5,736 bases of DNA from an uncultured Treponema sp. (GCA_937893155.1 CALBGU010000180.1:1-5736), one strand, 5' to 3'; shown: positions 1 to 5,427, numbered from the stretch's first letter. The notes: a model not told the origin generated them from the letters alone. Program-made: numbers and translations.

Positions 1-14
1 TTTTCTATTCTCTT

Positions 15-428
15 TTATGCGCTTTCAATTTGCGCAGAGATTTCGGCAATTTCACTTTCATAGCCCTTGAGCTTTTTCTTCTCATCTCCGCTCACAAGCC
101 GTGCATTTGCCTTTTTCAAAAGAATAGAACCGTGTCGCAATTCATCTTTTGCCATTTCTCTAAAAGAAACGTCCATTGTGTCTAAATACTTTTGCAAGTA
201 TTTCTTTGCACCGAAAATCTCATCTTGAATTTCGTCAACACTTTCAGTTTCCTTTACCGCCGTTTCTGAACCGCACTCACCAATTTCGCAGAGCAAATGC
301 CACATTAAGCCTATTCTTAATGCGCGGTCAAACTCCGCAGAATCGGGATTATAAGCCGAAAAATCAATGCGCTCTATAGCAGTTTTGAAGTCGGTCAATA
401 CTTCATCTGCATTGTTCCGTGTATCCAT
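15..428 (-). CDS. small helical phage protein with ferritin-like ExxH motif (137 aa)
   Basis: The central part, residues about 65-107, reads DEIQDEIFGAKKYLQKYL, a short turn, then FREMAKDELRHGSILLKKA. The acidic first helix followed by ELRH (an ExxH at 96-99) is the arrangement of one half of a ferritin/rubrerythrin-type helical pair, and I recall phage proteins with 'DEIxGAxxYxxxA ... ExxHxxxL' in Firmicute phages. The N-terminal part (RALRIGLMWHLLCEIGEC, 35-52) is more hydrophobic and adds His44, Cys47 and Cys52. The C-terminus is charged and helical. If it binds metal it would probably need to dimerise. The start has GAGGGGAG about nine bases upstream, inside the end of the preceding gene, which it overlaps by 34 nt in another frame. 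It stops 14 nt before the window edge, where only a purine-rich minus-strand stretch is seen. Confidence 0.7.
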   Translation of the reverse strand: MDTRNNADEVLTDFKTAIERIDFSAYNPDSAEFDRALRIGLMWHLLCEIGECGSETAVKETESVDEIQDEIFGAKKYLQKYLDTMDVSFREMAKDELRHGSILLKKANARLVSGDEKKKLKGYESEIAEISAQIESA

Positions 429-973
429 TTTTCACCGCTCCCCTCTTCTTTGCACTTGTATTTCTTGTGCAATTTGTCATCGACAATGTGCATATCCAAA
501 GTAAGCCATTCACTTTCCGTAAACCTTGACAGCAAGCGGCATACTTTTCTATGGTCTTTTGACATCTTACACATCGCTTTTTCAATAACACAGCTTCGAG
601 TTCCTGTTTCTTCATAGAAAGACTTTGCTACTGTTCCCAGCTCCTGTATGCCGTCCAAAAGTGCCTTTTCCCAAGACTTCAAGTGCATTTCAAGATTTTC
701 GGGATTATACGAAAGTTCATAATCCTTAAAATCTGCTTTAATGCGAAACTTGTCAAAAAGCTCATTTGCAAGCTCGGTATCAAGGTCGAAAAAGCAACAG
801 CTTCTATATCTATGCCACCTCTTAAAGCCATTGTAACCGAGCGACTGACAAGCACTCATAGCGTGTCGATTCAATTTTGTATGCACTGTCAAAACTTTAT
901 GTATTTTTTCGTACAGCGTTTTGACAGCTGTTTGCATTTCTTTTGTTGCTTCGCTTATGCTTACAGTTTCCAT
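395..973 (-). CDS. helical Cys/His-rich phage protein, possibly ferritin-like (192 aa)
   Basis: The product is mostly helical by composition and contains seven cysteines (42, 59, 60, 128, 135, 145, 174), many for an intracellular phage protein. Notable segments are LYEKIHKVLTVHTKLNRHAM (20-39), SLGYNGFKRWHRYRSCCFFDLD (44-65), MHLKSWEKALLDGIQELG (96-113) and a C-terminal DMHIVDDKLHKKYKCKE (160-176). The spread of His, Glu and Asp along predicted helices suggests a four-helix-bundle or ferritin-like fold, but the clear ExxH pair of ferritins is not visible, so this is tentative. It has an AAGGAG site upstream and starts 9 nt after the 105-aa gene. It overlaps the following gene by 34 nt. A regulatory or modification role cannot be excluded. 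Confidence 0.7.
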   Translation of the reverse strand: METVSISEATKEMQTAVKTLYEKIHKVLTVHTKLNRHAMSACQSLGYNGFKRWHRYRSCCFFDLDTELANELFDKFRIKADFKDYELSYNPENLEMHLKSWEKALLDGIQELGTVAKSFYEETGTRSCVIEKAMCKMSKDHRKVCRLLSRFTESEWLTLDMHIVDDKLHKKYKCKEEGSGEKWIHGTMQMKY

Positions 974-982
974 TTTCTCTCC

Positions 983-1300
983 TTACCGCTTTATTGCGAT
1001 GAGTTGAAAATGAGCAGGGTCGTCAAAGAACTGTACTCTCAAAATCGTACGGCTCGTCAATGGAATAGGACGGTAATAATTGCCGTTTCTGCGCATTACA
1101 GACCCCGTCTGCGTTCCGTTCGTGATTGAAATAATTGTGCCGTCTGTTCCAGTAGGAATCACCGTTGCAAGCAAAATATCATACACATTCCCAGTTTCGA
1201 TTTCCGCTGTTGCAGGGAGCGTGATTGTCGTCGTTCCTGTTGCTACCGCTATTGTTTCCGCTCTGTATCTTTGCGGATAATTGCATTTACAGTTACACAT
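983..1300 (-). CDS. small beta-rich phage protein with N-terminal CxCxC (105 aa)
   Basis: The protein starts MCNCKCNYPQ, giving Cys2, Cys4 and Cys6 in a CxCxC cluster. The rest is rich in Thr, Ile, Val and Gly and reads as a beta-sandwich-like domain: TIAVATGTTTITLPA, GNVYDILLATVIP, GTIISITNG, SVMRRNGNYYRPIPLTSRTILRVQFF and AHFQLIAIKR. I recall small proteins of this type in gut Firmicute phages next to the Gly-rich CCC protein; their role is unassigned. The size, beta content and alternating Thr/Val pattern would fit a virion decoration or capsomer-binding protein, but that is inference. The cysteines could bind a metal or form disulphide bonds. The start is fixed by AGGAG six bases upstream. 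It ends with TAA, which overlaps into the GGAGAG site of the next gene, with a 9-nt gap. It is the first gene after the terminator. Confidence 0.75.
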   Translation of the reverse strand: MCNCKCNYPQRYRAETIAVATGTTTITLPATAEIETGNVYDILLATVIPTGTDGTIISITNGTQTGSVMRRNGNYYRPIPLTSRTILRVQFFDDPAHFQLIAIKR

Positions 1301-1306
1301 TTGTAT

Positions 1307-1311
1307 CTCCT
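1307..1311 (-). promoter_or_regulatory. ribosome binding site of the 105-aa gene abutting the terminator
   Basis: AGGAG on the minus strand, six bases before the ATG at 1300. It starts directly after the seven-T tract of the terminator, so a transcript stopped there would lack it, while a read-through transcript would present it free of the hairpin. Confidence 0.7.
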
Positions 1312-1340
1312 AAAAAAATCGGGGAACAAGACGTTCCCCG
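1312..1340 (-). terminator. intrinsic terminator between the 227-aa and 105-aa genes
   Basis: On the minus strand an 8-bp perfect stem CGGGGAAC / GTTCCCCG (1340-1333 with 1327-1320) encloses a five-base loop GTCTT, followed by one A and seven consecutive T residues (1318-1312). This is a textbook rho-independent terminator reading in the direction of the operon. It lies 47 nt after the 227-aa stop codon. Its T-tract ends exactly where the AGGAG of the 105-aa gene begins, so no promoter can fit between terminator and gene. Downstream genes must be expressed by read-through or from a promoter inside upstream coding sequence. Confidence 0.75.
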
Positions 1341-1384
1341 TATCTGTCAACGTCTTAAAGACGGAAAATCACCTTGCTTCAAGG
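1341..1384 (-). promoter_or_regulatory. leader-like segment with two small hairpins and a candidate antiterminator
   Basis: Between the 227-aa stop and the terminator, the minus strand has a 5-bp hairpin CCTTG/CAAGG (1372-1384) and a second one CGTCT/AGACG (1351-1363). The 3' arm of the second extends to AAGACGTT (1356-1349), which is perfectly complementary over 8 bases to AACGTCTT (1335-1328), i.e. the loop and upper 5' arm of the terminator. Pairing there would stop the terminator stem from forming fully. This is the three-way exclusive layout seen in attenuators, but the competing helix is AT-richer than the terminator and no ligand or leader peptide is evident. Chance is possible. Confidence 0.3.
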
Positions 1385-1387
1385 GAA

Positions 1388-2071
1388 TTAAACATTCGGG
1401 TAGAACCAACCGCCCCCGTTTCCATAGTTGAAAAACGGATTTGCTCCTGCCGTGAATGTTGTTGCACTCGGATAGCGCACAACGCCAGCCATAGCCTGTG
1501 CAAGCTCAAGCTGGTTAATGCGGTTCTGCATTGCTTCCTGCTTGTTTTCGGCGATTTTGTCAAGGATTTTCTGACCGATTGCGTTCGCGTTTTCCTTGAT
1601 TGCGGCTGTGTTGAGTGCGCCGTTGTAGTTTACGCCGTCAATCGCGCGGAGCGTTGAACAGCAACACTCATTTTGCTTTGCAAGCAGGTTCGCCTGTCCG
1701 ACGCGGAGTTCGGCATTGTCCCTCTGAATCTCCTCGTACTTGTCATCAAGGGCGGCGATTGTATCGTGGAACGTCTGATTTGTCGCGTCAACTGCGCGAG
1801 CCGTTCCTGCATTAACAGCTGACAAGATTTCACGCTGATTTGCCATTGTGTTTTGGTTGTCAAAACCTCTCTGCACTTCGTTTGAAGTTGCAAGGTTCTC
1901 ATAGCCGATTGCATTTGAAAAGCCGTTGTTGCCCCAGCCAAAACCGCCGCTTCCCATCATAAACATCGCAAGAATGAGAAATCCCCAGATACCCATACCG
2001 CCGCCAAAACCGCCGTCCATTCCGCCGAATCCCGTGTAAATCGGTGCGCCATTTGTTTCTACAGTTGCCAT
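1388..2071 (-). CDS. Gly-rich phage protein with one membrane-like segment, helical region and CCC motif (227 aa)
   Basis: Residues 14-50 are very Gly-rich and contain a hydrophobic stretch, GIWGFLILAMFMMG (27-40), that could be a transmembrane helix or a buried virion segment. Residues about 60-195 are helical and coiled-coil-like (NEVQRGFDNQNTMANQREIL; ALDDKYEEIQRDNAELRVGQ; QKILDKIAENKQEAMQNRIN), interrupted by AKQNECCCSTLRAIDGVNYNG, where Cys136-138 form a CCC triplet. The C-terminus is Gly- and aromatic-rich (NPFFNYGNGGGWFYPNV). I recall this architecture in gut Firmicute phages, usually labelled hypothetical or TolA-like because of the coiled coil; the TolA label has no functional support. 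Possible roles are a virion protein, or a protein acting at the host membrane during assembly or DNA entry. It does not resemble a holin, which would be shorter with a charged end. The start has AGGAGG six bases upstream. A terminator-like hairpin lies downstream. Confidence 0.8.
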   Translation of the reverse strand: MATVETNGAPIYTGFGGMDGGFGGGMGIWGFLILAMFMMGSGGFGWGNNGFSNAIGYENLATSNEVQRGFDNQNTMANQREILSAVNAGTARAVDATNQTFHDTIAALDDKYEEIQRDNAELRVGQANLLAKQNECCCSTLRAIDGVNYNGALNTAAIKENANAIGQKILDKIAENKQEAMQNRINQLELAQAMAGVVRYPSATTFTAGANPFFNYGNGGGWFYPNV

Positions 2072-2085
2072 ACTGTACCTCCTAT

Positions 2086-2322
2086 CTATAGTTTTATTCC
2101 GAATTGACCTGCGACTTCATTCAAATTAAGCCCTCGGTCTTTCGCAATATTTTCTGCCATTGTCTTTAACTGCTCTTCACTTTTACCGCTTATCATCTGT
2201 TGTACATTCTGAAACATTTGCGGATTTTGTCTTTGCATTTTTTGCAGCATTTGATTTTGTATCGCTCCCATTGGGTTCTGCATAAACTTCTGCATTTGCC
2301 CCACTTTCTGAAACGGGTTCAT
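2086..2322 (-). CDS. Met/Gln-rich small phage protein (78 aa)
   Basis: This 78-residue protein begins MNPFQKVGQMQKFMQNPMG and is very rich in Met, Gln and Asn through residue 44, then has a more ordinary C-terminal part (KSEEQLKTMAENIAKDRGLNLNEVAGQFGIKL) that reads as two helices separated by a turn at GLNLNE. I recall similar Met/Gln-rich proteins ending in an 'AKxxGxxxxxxxxxF' segment in Firmicute phages; none has an established role. The start is supported by GGAGG with a five-base spacer. The first 140 nt overlap the 3' end of the 175-aa gene in a different frame. The composition of both overlapping products looks protein-like, so I keep both. The gene stops 14 nt before the next start codon. 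Confidence 0.75.
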   Translation of the reverse strand: MNPFQKVGQMQKFMQNPMGAIQNQMLQKMQRQNPQMFQNVQQMISGKSEEQLKTMAENIAKDRGLNLNEVAGQFGIKL

Positions 2323-2710
2323 TCATACCTCCGAGTATCTTTTCAATTCGCTCTAGCCGTGCATTAAGTTGTTGCATTGGGTCTGCACTTGCGCTTTCTG
2401 TGTCGTTTTCGATTGCATACACAAAATACTCGCTCCGCCCTGTGTCTGAATTAAGACGCTTCATATAGATTTTGCCTGTTGACGTATCGGGAAAAAGATA
2501 CGTTGCGCACGGGTCAGGCGGCACTTTTTTCACGTCTTCAAAACCCGACACTTCGCGCACATAATATTGCGGTGTCGGCGGTTGCGGCGTGTATTGCGGC
2601 GGCTGTTGCATTTGTGGCTGTCCGAGCTGTGCTAACTGTTGCTGTATCATCGCCTGTTGCGCCAAAAGTTGATTGCGTTGATATTCCTGTATTGGATTAT
2701 AGTTACTCAT
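2183..2710 (-). CDS. Gln/Pro-rich phage accessory protein (175 aa)
   Basis: Three regions are visible. Residues 1-50 are Gln- and Pro-rich (LLAQQAMIQQQLAQLGQ, then QQPPQYTPQPPTPQYY), probably a helix followed by a flexible linker. Residues 50-102 form a compact beta-like domain with VREVSGFEDVKKV, YLFPDTSTGKIYMKRLN and SEYFVYAIE. Residues 110-127 (DPMQQLNARLERIEKIL) look like a short coiled coil, followed by a hydrophilic tail. I recall proteins of this layout in gut Firmicute phages near structural genes, with no assigned function; a virion or scaffold-like role is a guess. The start is supported by GGAGGG four to five bases upstream and by the ATGA overlap with the 58-aa gene. The last 46 residues are encoded in DNA that also encodes the start of the 78-aa gene, and they are low in complexity (Ala, Ser, Asn, Lys, Thr). 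Confidence 0.75.
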   Translation of the reverse strand: MSNYNPIQEYQRNQLLAQQAMIQQQLAQLGQPQMQQPPQYTPQPPTPQYYVREVSGFEDVKKVPPDPCATYLFPDTSTGKIYMKRLNSDTGRSEYFVYAIENDTESASADPMQQLNARLERIEKILGGMNEPVSESGANAEVYAEPNGSDTKSNAAKNAKTKSANVSECTTDDKR

Positions 2711-2883
2711 TTGCCCTCCAATACGCGCCGTAAATCTTCACTGAAAATCGCAGGTTCAATATCACTCATACGCGCATAATCCGCACCGCATATAATGCCG
2801 TGATTAAGCATTTCGAGTATTTTCGCTTTTTCATTTTGAGTGAGTATCTTTACAAAATTGATAACCGCTTGTCGTACTTCCAT
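2707..2883 (-). CDS. 58-aa hypothetical protein
   Basis: A short open frame read from an ATG at 2883 gives 58 residues beginning MEVRQAVINFVKIL and ending DLRRVLEGK. I do not recognise the family. The first 30 residues suggest an amphipathic helix or two (VINFVKILTQNEKAKILEMLNHG), and the rest is mixed. It is supported by position: it fills the space between the AT-rich gap and the next gene, and its TGA overlaps the following ATG as ATGA, a common sign of translational coupling. The GGAGG of the next gene lies in its own last codons (TTG GAG GGC). Its own ribosome binding site is poor: only a GAAG about 13 bases before the ATG. An in-frame TGA lies six codons upstream, so the start cannot be moved far. 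Confidence 0.6.
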   Translation of the reverse strand: MEVRQAVINFVKILTQNEKAKILEMLNHGIICGADYARMSDIEPAIFSEDLRRVLEGK

Positions 2884-2965
2884 ATTCAGAATTGTACTTC
2901 AAGCGGTCTTTGCTGTTTTGTAATTTTTTTGTAAACTTTCTGTATTTATTTTGTATTTTTTTATT
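2884..2965. other. AT-rich intergenic gap, possible weak minus-strand promoter
   Basis: These 82 bases are about 77% A+T, with several A-runs on the minus strand, and form the largest or nearly largest gap in an otherwise packed operon. On the minus strand a TACAAT hexamer close to the -10 consensus lies 8 bases before the ATG of the 58-aa gene, but the hexamer 17 bases further up (AAAACA) is a poor -35 match. A TTTACA also occurs, yet 34 bases from TACAAT, which is too far. A promoter for the downstream accessory genes is plausible but unproven. No hairpin-plus-T-run terminator is visible on either strand. Confidence 0.25.
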
Positions 2966-3175
2966 TCACAAATTATTTTTTAATTCTTTATTTATTGTAT
3001 CTGCGGAAACATTTATTGAATCGGCTATAAAATTAACATCGTGCTTTTGTATATAAAACATATCAAATATTTTTCGCTGTCGGTCGGTAAATAGCACATC
3101 GGAAGTTACTTTTTCTACATCACTTTTTCGCGCGGTTTTGAAGAAAGTATTTATTTTCTTTGTTTCTTCACTCAT
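2966..3175 (-). CDS. small helix-turn-helix phage protein (sigma-70 region 4-like)
   Basis: The product has 69 residues. Residues about 29-66 read as a helix-turn-helix: a first helix FTDRQRKIFDMFYI, then VNFIADSIN as the second helix and SADTINKELK as a recognition-type helix, spaced as in sigma-70 region 4 and LuxR-type domains. The N-terminal third is charged and lacks a recognisable domain. Small proteins of this shape occur in Firmicute phages as transcription factors or near packaging genes; I cannot tell which applies. It starts 5 nt after the hub stop codon, with its GAGG site inside the hub's last codons, so it is expressed with the tail genes. It ends shortly after the recognition helix, which is short compared with relatives I recall that continue with a basic helix; no frameshift restores such an extension. 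It could act in late gene regulation or be a DNA-binding packaging protein. Confidence 0.7.
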   Translation of the reverse strand: MSEETKKINTFFKTARKSDVEKVTSDVLFTDRQRKIFDMFYIQKHDVNFIADSINVSADTINKELKNNL

Positions 3176-3180
3176 TCACA

Positions 3181-4668
3181 CTACCTCAAAACTTCCGTCA
3201 TCATATCTGGGCGCATAACATCAAGGCTCATCGTGTGAATACTATCACCATAATGGTGTGTTGCGCTCATAATATACATCATTATGCGATAATCTAATTC
3301 ATCATCGCGCAAATCGTCGCTGGTTGTTCCGTAATCTTCATTTTTGTCATAGATACCGAGTTTGCGCAATTCAAACAAAAAGCCATTGCCTGCGTTCATT
3401 CCGTCAAAACCGAGTGCTTCGATTTTCAGCGATTTCCCGACCTTGTTGTATTCGTATAATGCAAGTTTTGTATACTCGTCAAGTTGTTCTTTTGTTGCAC
3501 CTGCGTTTACCGTTTTTACCAGTCGGAGCAATCCATATTTCTTGATGCTCTCTTCATCGCGGGATTGCGCAATACACGGGTATACATTATCACTTACTTT
3601 TTCATTTTCCTTATTCGGATTTTTTGCCGCTTGTTGCGCTAAAATCTGTTGCGCTTGTGCTTTTGTTTTCTCACCACACCCCGGATATAATCCTTGCAAA
3701 TAGAGGTCATAAGCGTGTAAAACTTCGGCATCATTTGCCGACCCCTCCTGTATATGTTTTCGCCAATCAGCACGTACAATTTCATTCGATTCTGCGTCTT
3801 TACTTTGGGCTTTTTCGGTCTTTTCTTTATCGCCGCTTTCAACATAAATAATTTCGTTGTATGTGCTGTTATCTATACTGATTTCGTAGGTGTAGTCCGT
3901 AAGAAGCGATTTATCGCCGATAATCAGCGGTGCAATTTTTGCCGTAACGCCGACGGTTTCACCGTTCATATCCTTTTTCCATTCTACACTGCCCGCCTCC
4001 GCCGCGGCTGTCAAATTATCGCTTGTCCAGCCATTTGTGATATACTCAATATCAGTCAATTCAATCACGCCGAAATTATCACGGATAAAATACTTTTTTG
4101 CGTCCTTGTCAAGAATATTGCTGTAGGAATCAATCACAGTTCCGCTTGCGTCCATTTTTGTATCTGCAATACTTCGGCGGTTCATTTCATCAAGGCAATC
4201 CTTGAGCATTTCAAAATACGAAACATCGTTCCAATTATGCTTATGCAGTTTCATCAATGTTGCACCATTTTCTGCGGCATAGCCTGTTATTTTGTAATCA
4301 TCAAAACCGAGCCGTGTGCAAATTTCCTTGAACACATCAACGATAGTTTTCTCGCCCTCCCCGATAGTGCGGAAATCGTGATTCTGAAAATAGCGCAATT
4401 TGTCATACGCGGTTACACTGTATTTTTCGCTCCTGTTTGTGCTGATTTTGAAAATATACCCGCTAAAAACGCCGTAATTTCCGTTCCAAAAACGCACCTG
4501 TTGCCCATTCTCTAGCCTTAAAATGTCATTCGGGTCTTTCTCAAGCGAAAACGTGAGTTTTCCCGCTTGGTCATACAATGAGGTCGTATATTCAATATCG
4601 TGTACGAGTTCAGAAACATCATAGCCTTTCATCTTATCGTTTCTGTCGGTTATCCACATTCGATACAT
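3181..4668 (-). CDS. XkdQ-like tail hub / baseplate protein (late control gene D type) with internal insertion
   Basis: This 495-aa protein matches the layout of PBSX XkdQ and related hub proteins. An N-terminal beta-rich domain includes LVHDIEYTTSLYDQAGKLTFSL (about 21-42), a nonpolar GVFSGYIFKIS strand (66-76) and a YSVTAYDKLRYF strand (83-94). A helical region follows (109-165), then a second beta region around YFIRDNFGVIEL (193-204). The C-terminal part has KKYGLLRLVKTVN (376-388), a helix, KSLKIEALGF (412-421), NAGNGFLFEL (425-434) and, near the end, THHYGDSIHTMSLDV (470-484). Hub proteins cap the tail tube and link tape measure to baseplate. Most XkdQ proteins I recall are near 325 aa; the extra length seems to lie mainly at residues about 277-365, a charged, Gln/Ala-rich helical stretch inserted before the YGLL element. 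The start is supported by GGAGG six bases upstream. The older label 'hydrolase' for this family is not supported by any catalytic motif I can see. Confidence 0.85.
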   Translation of the reverse strand: MYRMWITDRNDKMKGYDVSELVHDIEYTTSLYDQAGKLTFSLEKDPNDILRLENGQQVRFWNGNYGVFSGYIFKISTNRSEKYSVTAYDKLRYFQNHDFRTIGEGEKTIVDVFKEICTRLGFDDYKITGYAAENGATLMKLHKHNWNDVSYFEMLKDCLDEMNRRSIADTKMDASGTVIDSYSNILDKDAKKYFIRDNFGVIELTDIEYITNGWTSDNLTAAAEAGSVEWKKDMNGETVGVTAKIAPLIIGDKSLLTDYTYEISIDNSTYNEIIYVESGDKEKTEKAQSKDAESNEIVRADWRKHIQEGSANDAEVLHAYDLYLQGLYPGCGEKTKAQAQQILAQQAAKNPNKENEKVSDNVYPCIAQSRDEESIKKYGLLRLVKTVNAGATKEQLDEYTKLALYEYNKVGKSLKIEALGFDGMNAGNGFLFELRKLGIYDKNEDYGTTSDDLRDDELDYRIMMYIMSATHHYGDSIHTMSLDVMRPDMMTEVLR

Positions 4669-5415
4669 TTACGACCTCCAGCTTTTTGGAATCGTGAGAA
4701 CGGTTCCGTTTTCTAAATCTTTATACGCTGTTATAGATTCTCCAAAAATCTCTTGATTCGTATTATACAATTCTTGCCATTTTTTCGTGCCGCCTGTCAG
4801 TTTTTTAGTAATTGTTGTCAAAGTCTTATAGCCAGAAACAACCTTAAACGTTTCGCTGATTGTCTTTTTACTTGAGCTGCTTCTTGACGGGCGCGGGATT
4901 TCGACAAGCACGGGCAATGTTGCGTCGTTGATTTCTTCCGCAAGCATTTTGAGTTTTTGCAATGTGGTTAAATCCGCTTCCATAGCGTTAAGCCGCCGCG
5001 CTCCATACGGTCGGTATTCCTGCATTGACAATTCAAAATACACATCTTCTTCTTCGCCTGCGCGTGTTTCGTACCAAAAACTTTCGCACGTTACGGTCAT
5101 TGAGTAATTAAAGCGTGTTACAATCAATTTTGCAGGTTTCTTGCTTTTCTGCCATTTCTTAATCCAGTTCACATACAAAAAAGACGGCAAAAGATTGTTT
5201 TCGTGCCAAAATTGCGACGCAATAGACAGTTTCGCAAGTTTCGGGTTTGACGCTACAGACACTTCCCCAATCCCCTCTACATTGGTTGTTGTACTTGCAC
5301 TGTCAATGTTTACTTTGAGGGTTTCTGGATTTATCGGGAATTTCATTGCATTTAATCCGTCATATTGCAACATTATGTAAATCGGGATTGTTGTATCTTG
5401 CTCGTATGTGTTCAT
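4669..5415 (-). CDS. XkdP-like tail/baseplate protein with C-terminal LysM-like domain
   Basis: This 248-aa protein has two parts. Residues about 20-140 form a domain like the N-terminus of Bacillus PBSX XkdP, with FPINPETLKV near residue 26, a GIGEVSV segment near 48, and an aromatic beta-rich stretch to about 136 (VTCESFWYET, VYFELSMQEYRPY). Residues about 190-243 resemble a LysM module: FKVVSGYKTLTTITKKL, then WQELYNTNQEI, and the closing LENGTVLTIP. A Ser-rich linker (residues 177-183) joins the two. In this family the protein sits at the tail tube-hub junction, and the LysM module may bind peptidoglycan or serve as an assembly domain. Upstream the ATG has a purine-rich AAAGGGGG site. The stop codon TAA touches the ATG of the hub gene (TAAATG), and the hub's GGAGG site lies inside this gene's last codons, so the two are probably translationally coupled. 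Family assignment is firm; the precise virion location is inferred. Confidence 0.85.
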   Translation of the reverse strand: MNTYEQDTTIPIYIMLQYDGLNAMKFPINPETLKVNIDSASTTTNVEGIGEVSVASNPKLAKLSIASQFWHENNLLPSFLYVNWIKKWQKSKKPAKLIVTRFNYSMTVTCESFWYETRAGEEEDVYFELSMQEYRPYGARRLNAMEADLTTLQKLKMLAEEINDATLPVLVEIPRPSRSSSSKKTISETFKVVSGYKTLTTITKKLTGGTKKWQELYNTNQEIFGESITAYKDLENGTVLTIPKSWRS

Positions 5416-5427
5416 CTTGCCCCCTTT

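Noticed and set aside
683..1129. Plus-strand open frame of 148 codons
   Set aside because: It is antisense across the boundary of two well-supported minus-strand genes and has no recognisable domain.
1341..1350. Perfect TTGACA -35-like hexamer on the minus strand just before the terminator
   Set aside because: The base 17 positions on falls in the GC-rich terminator stem (GTTCCC), so there is no -10 element; a promoter here is not supported.
1630..1941. 103-codon minus-strand frame inside the 227-aa gene
   Set aside because: It is an alternative frame with no ribosome binding site and skewed Arg/Gln/Thr content; the 227-aa frame has the strong AGGAGG site and coherent architecture.
3754..4515. 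Plus-strand open frame of 253 codons
   Set aside because: It lies wholly antisense to the hub gene, has a Cys/Phe/Ile-rich composition typical of a reverse-frame shadow, and no convincing ribosome binding site, whereas the minus-strand frame has clear family features.
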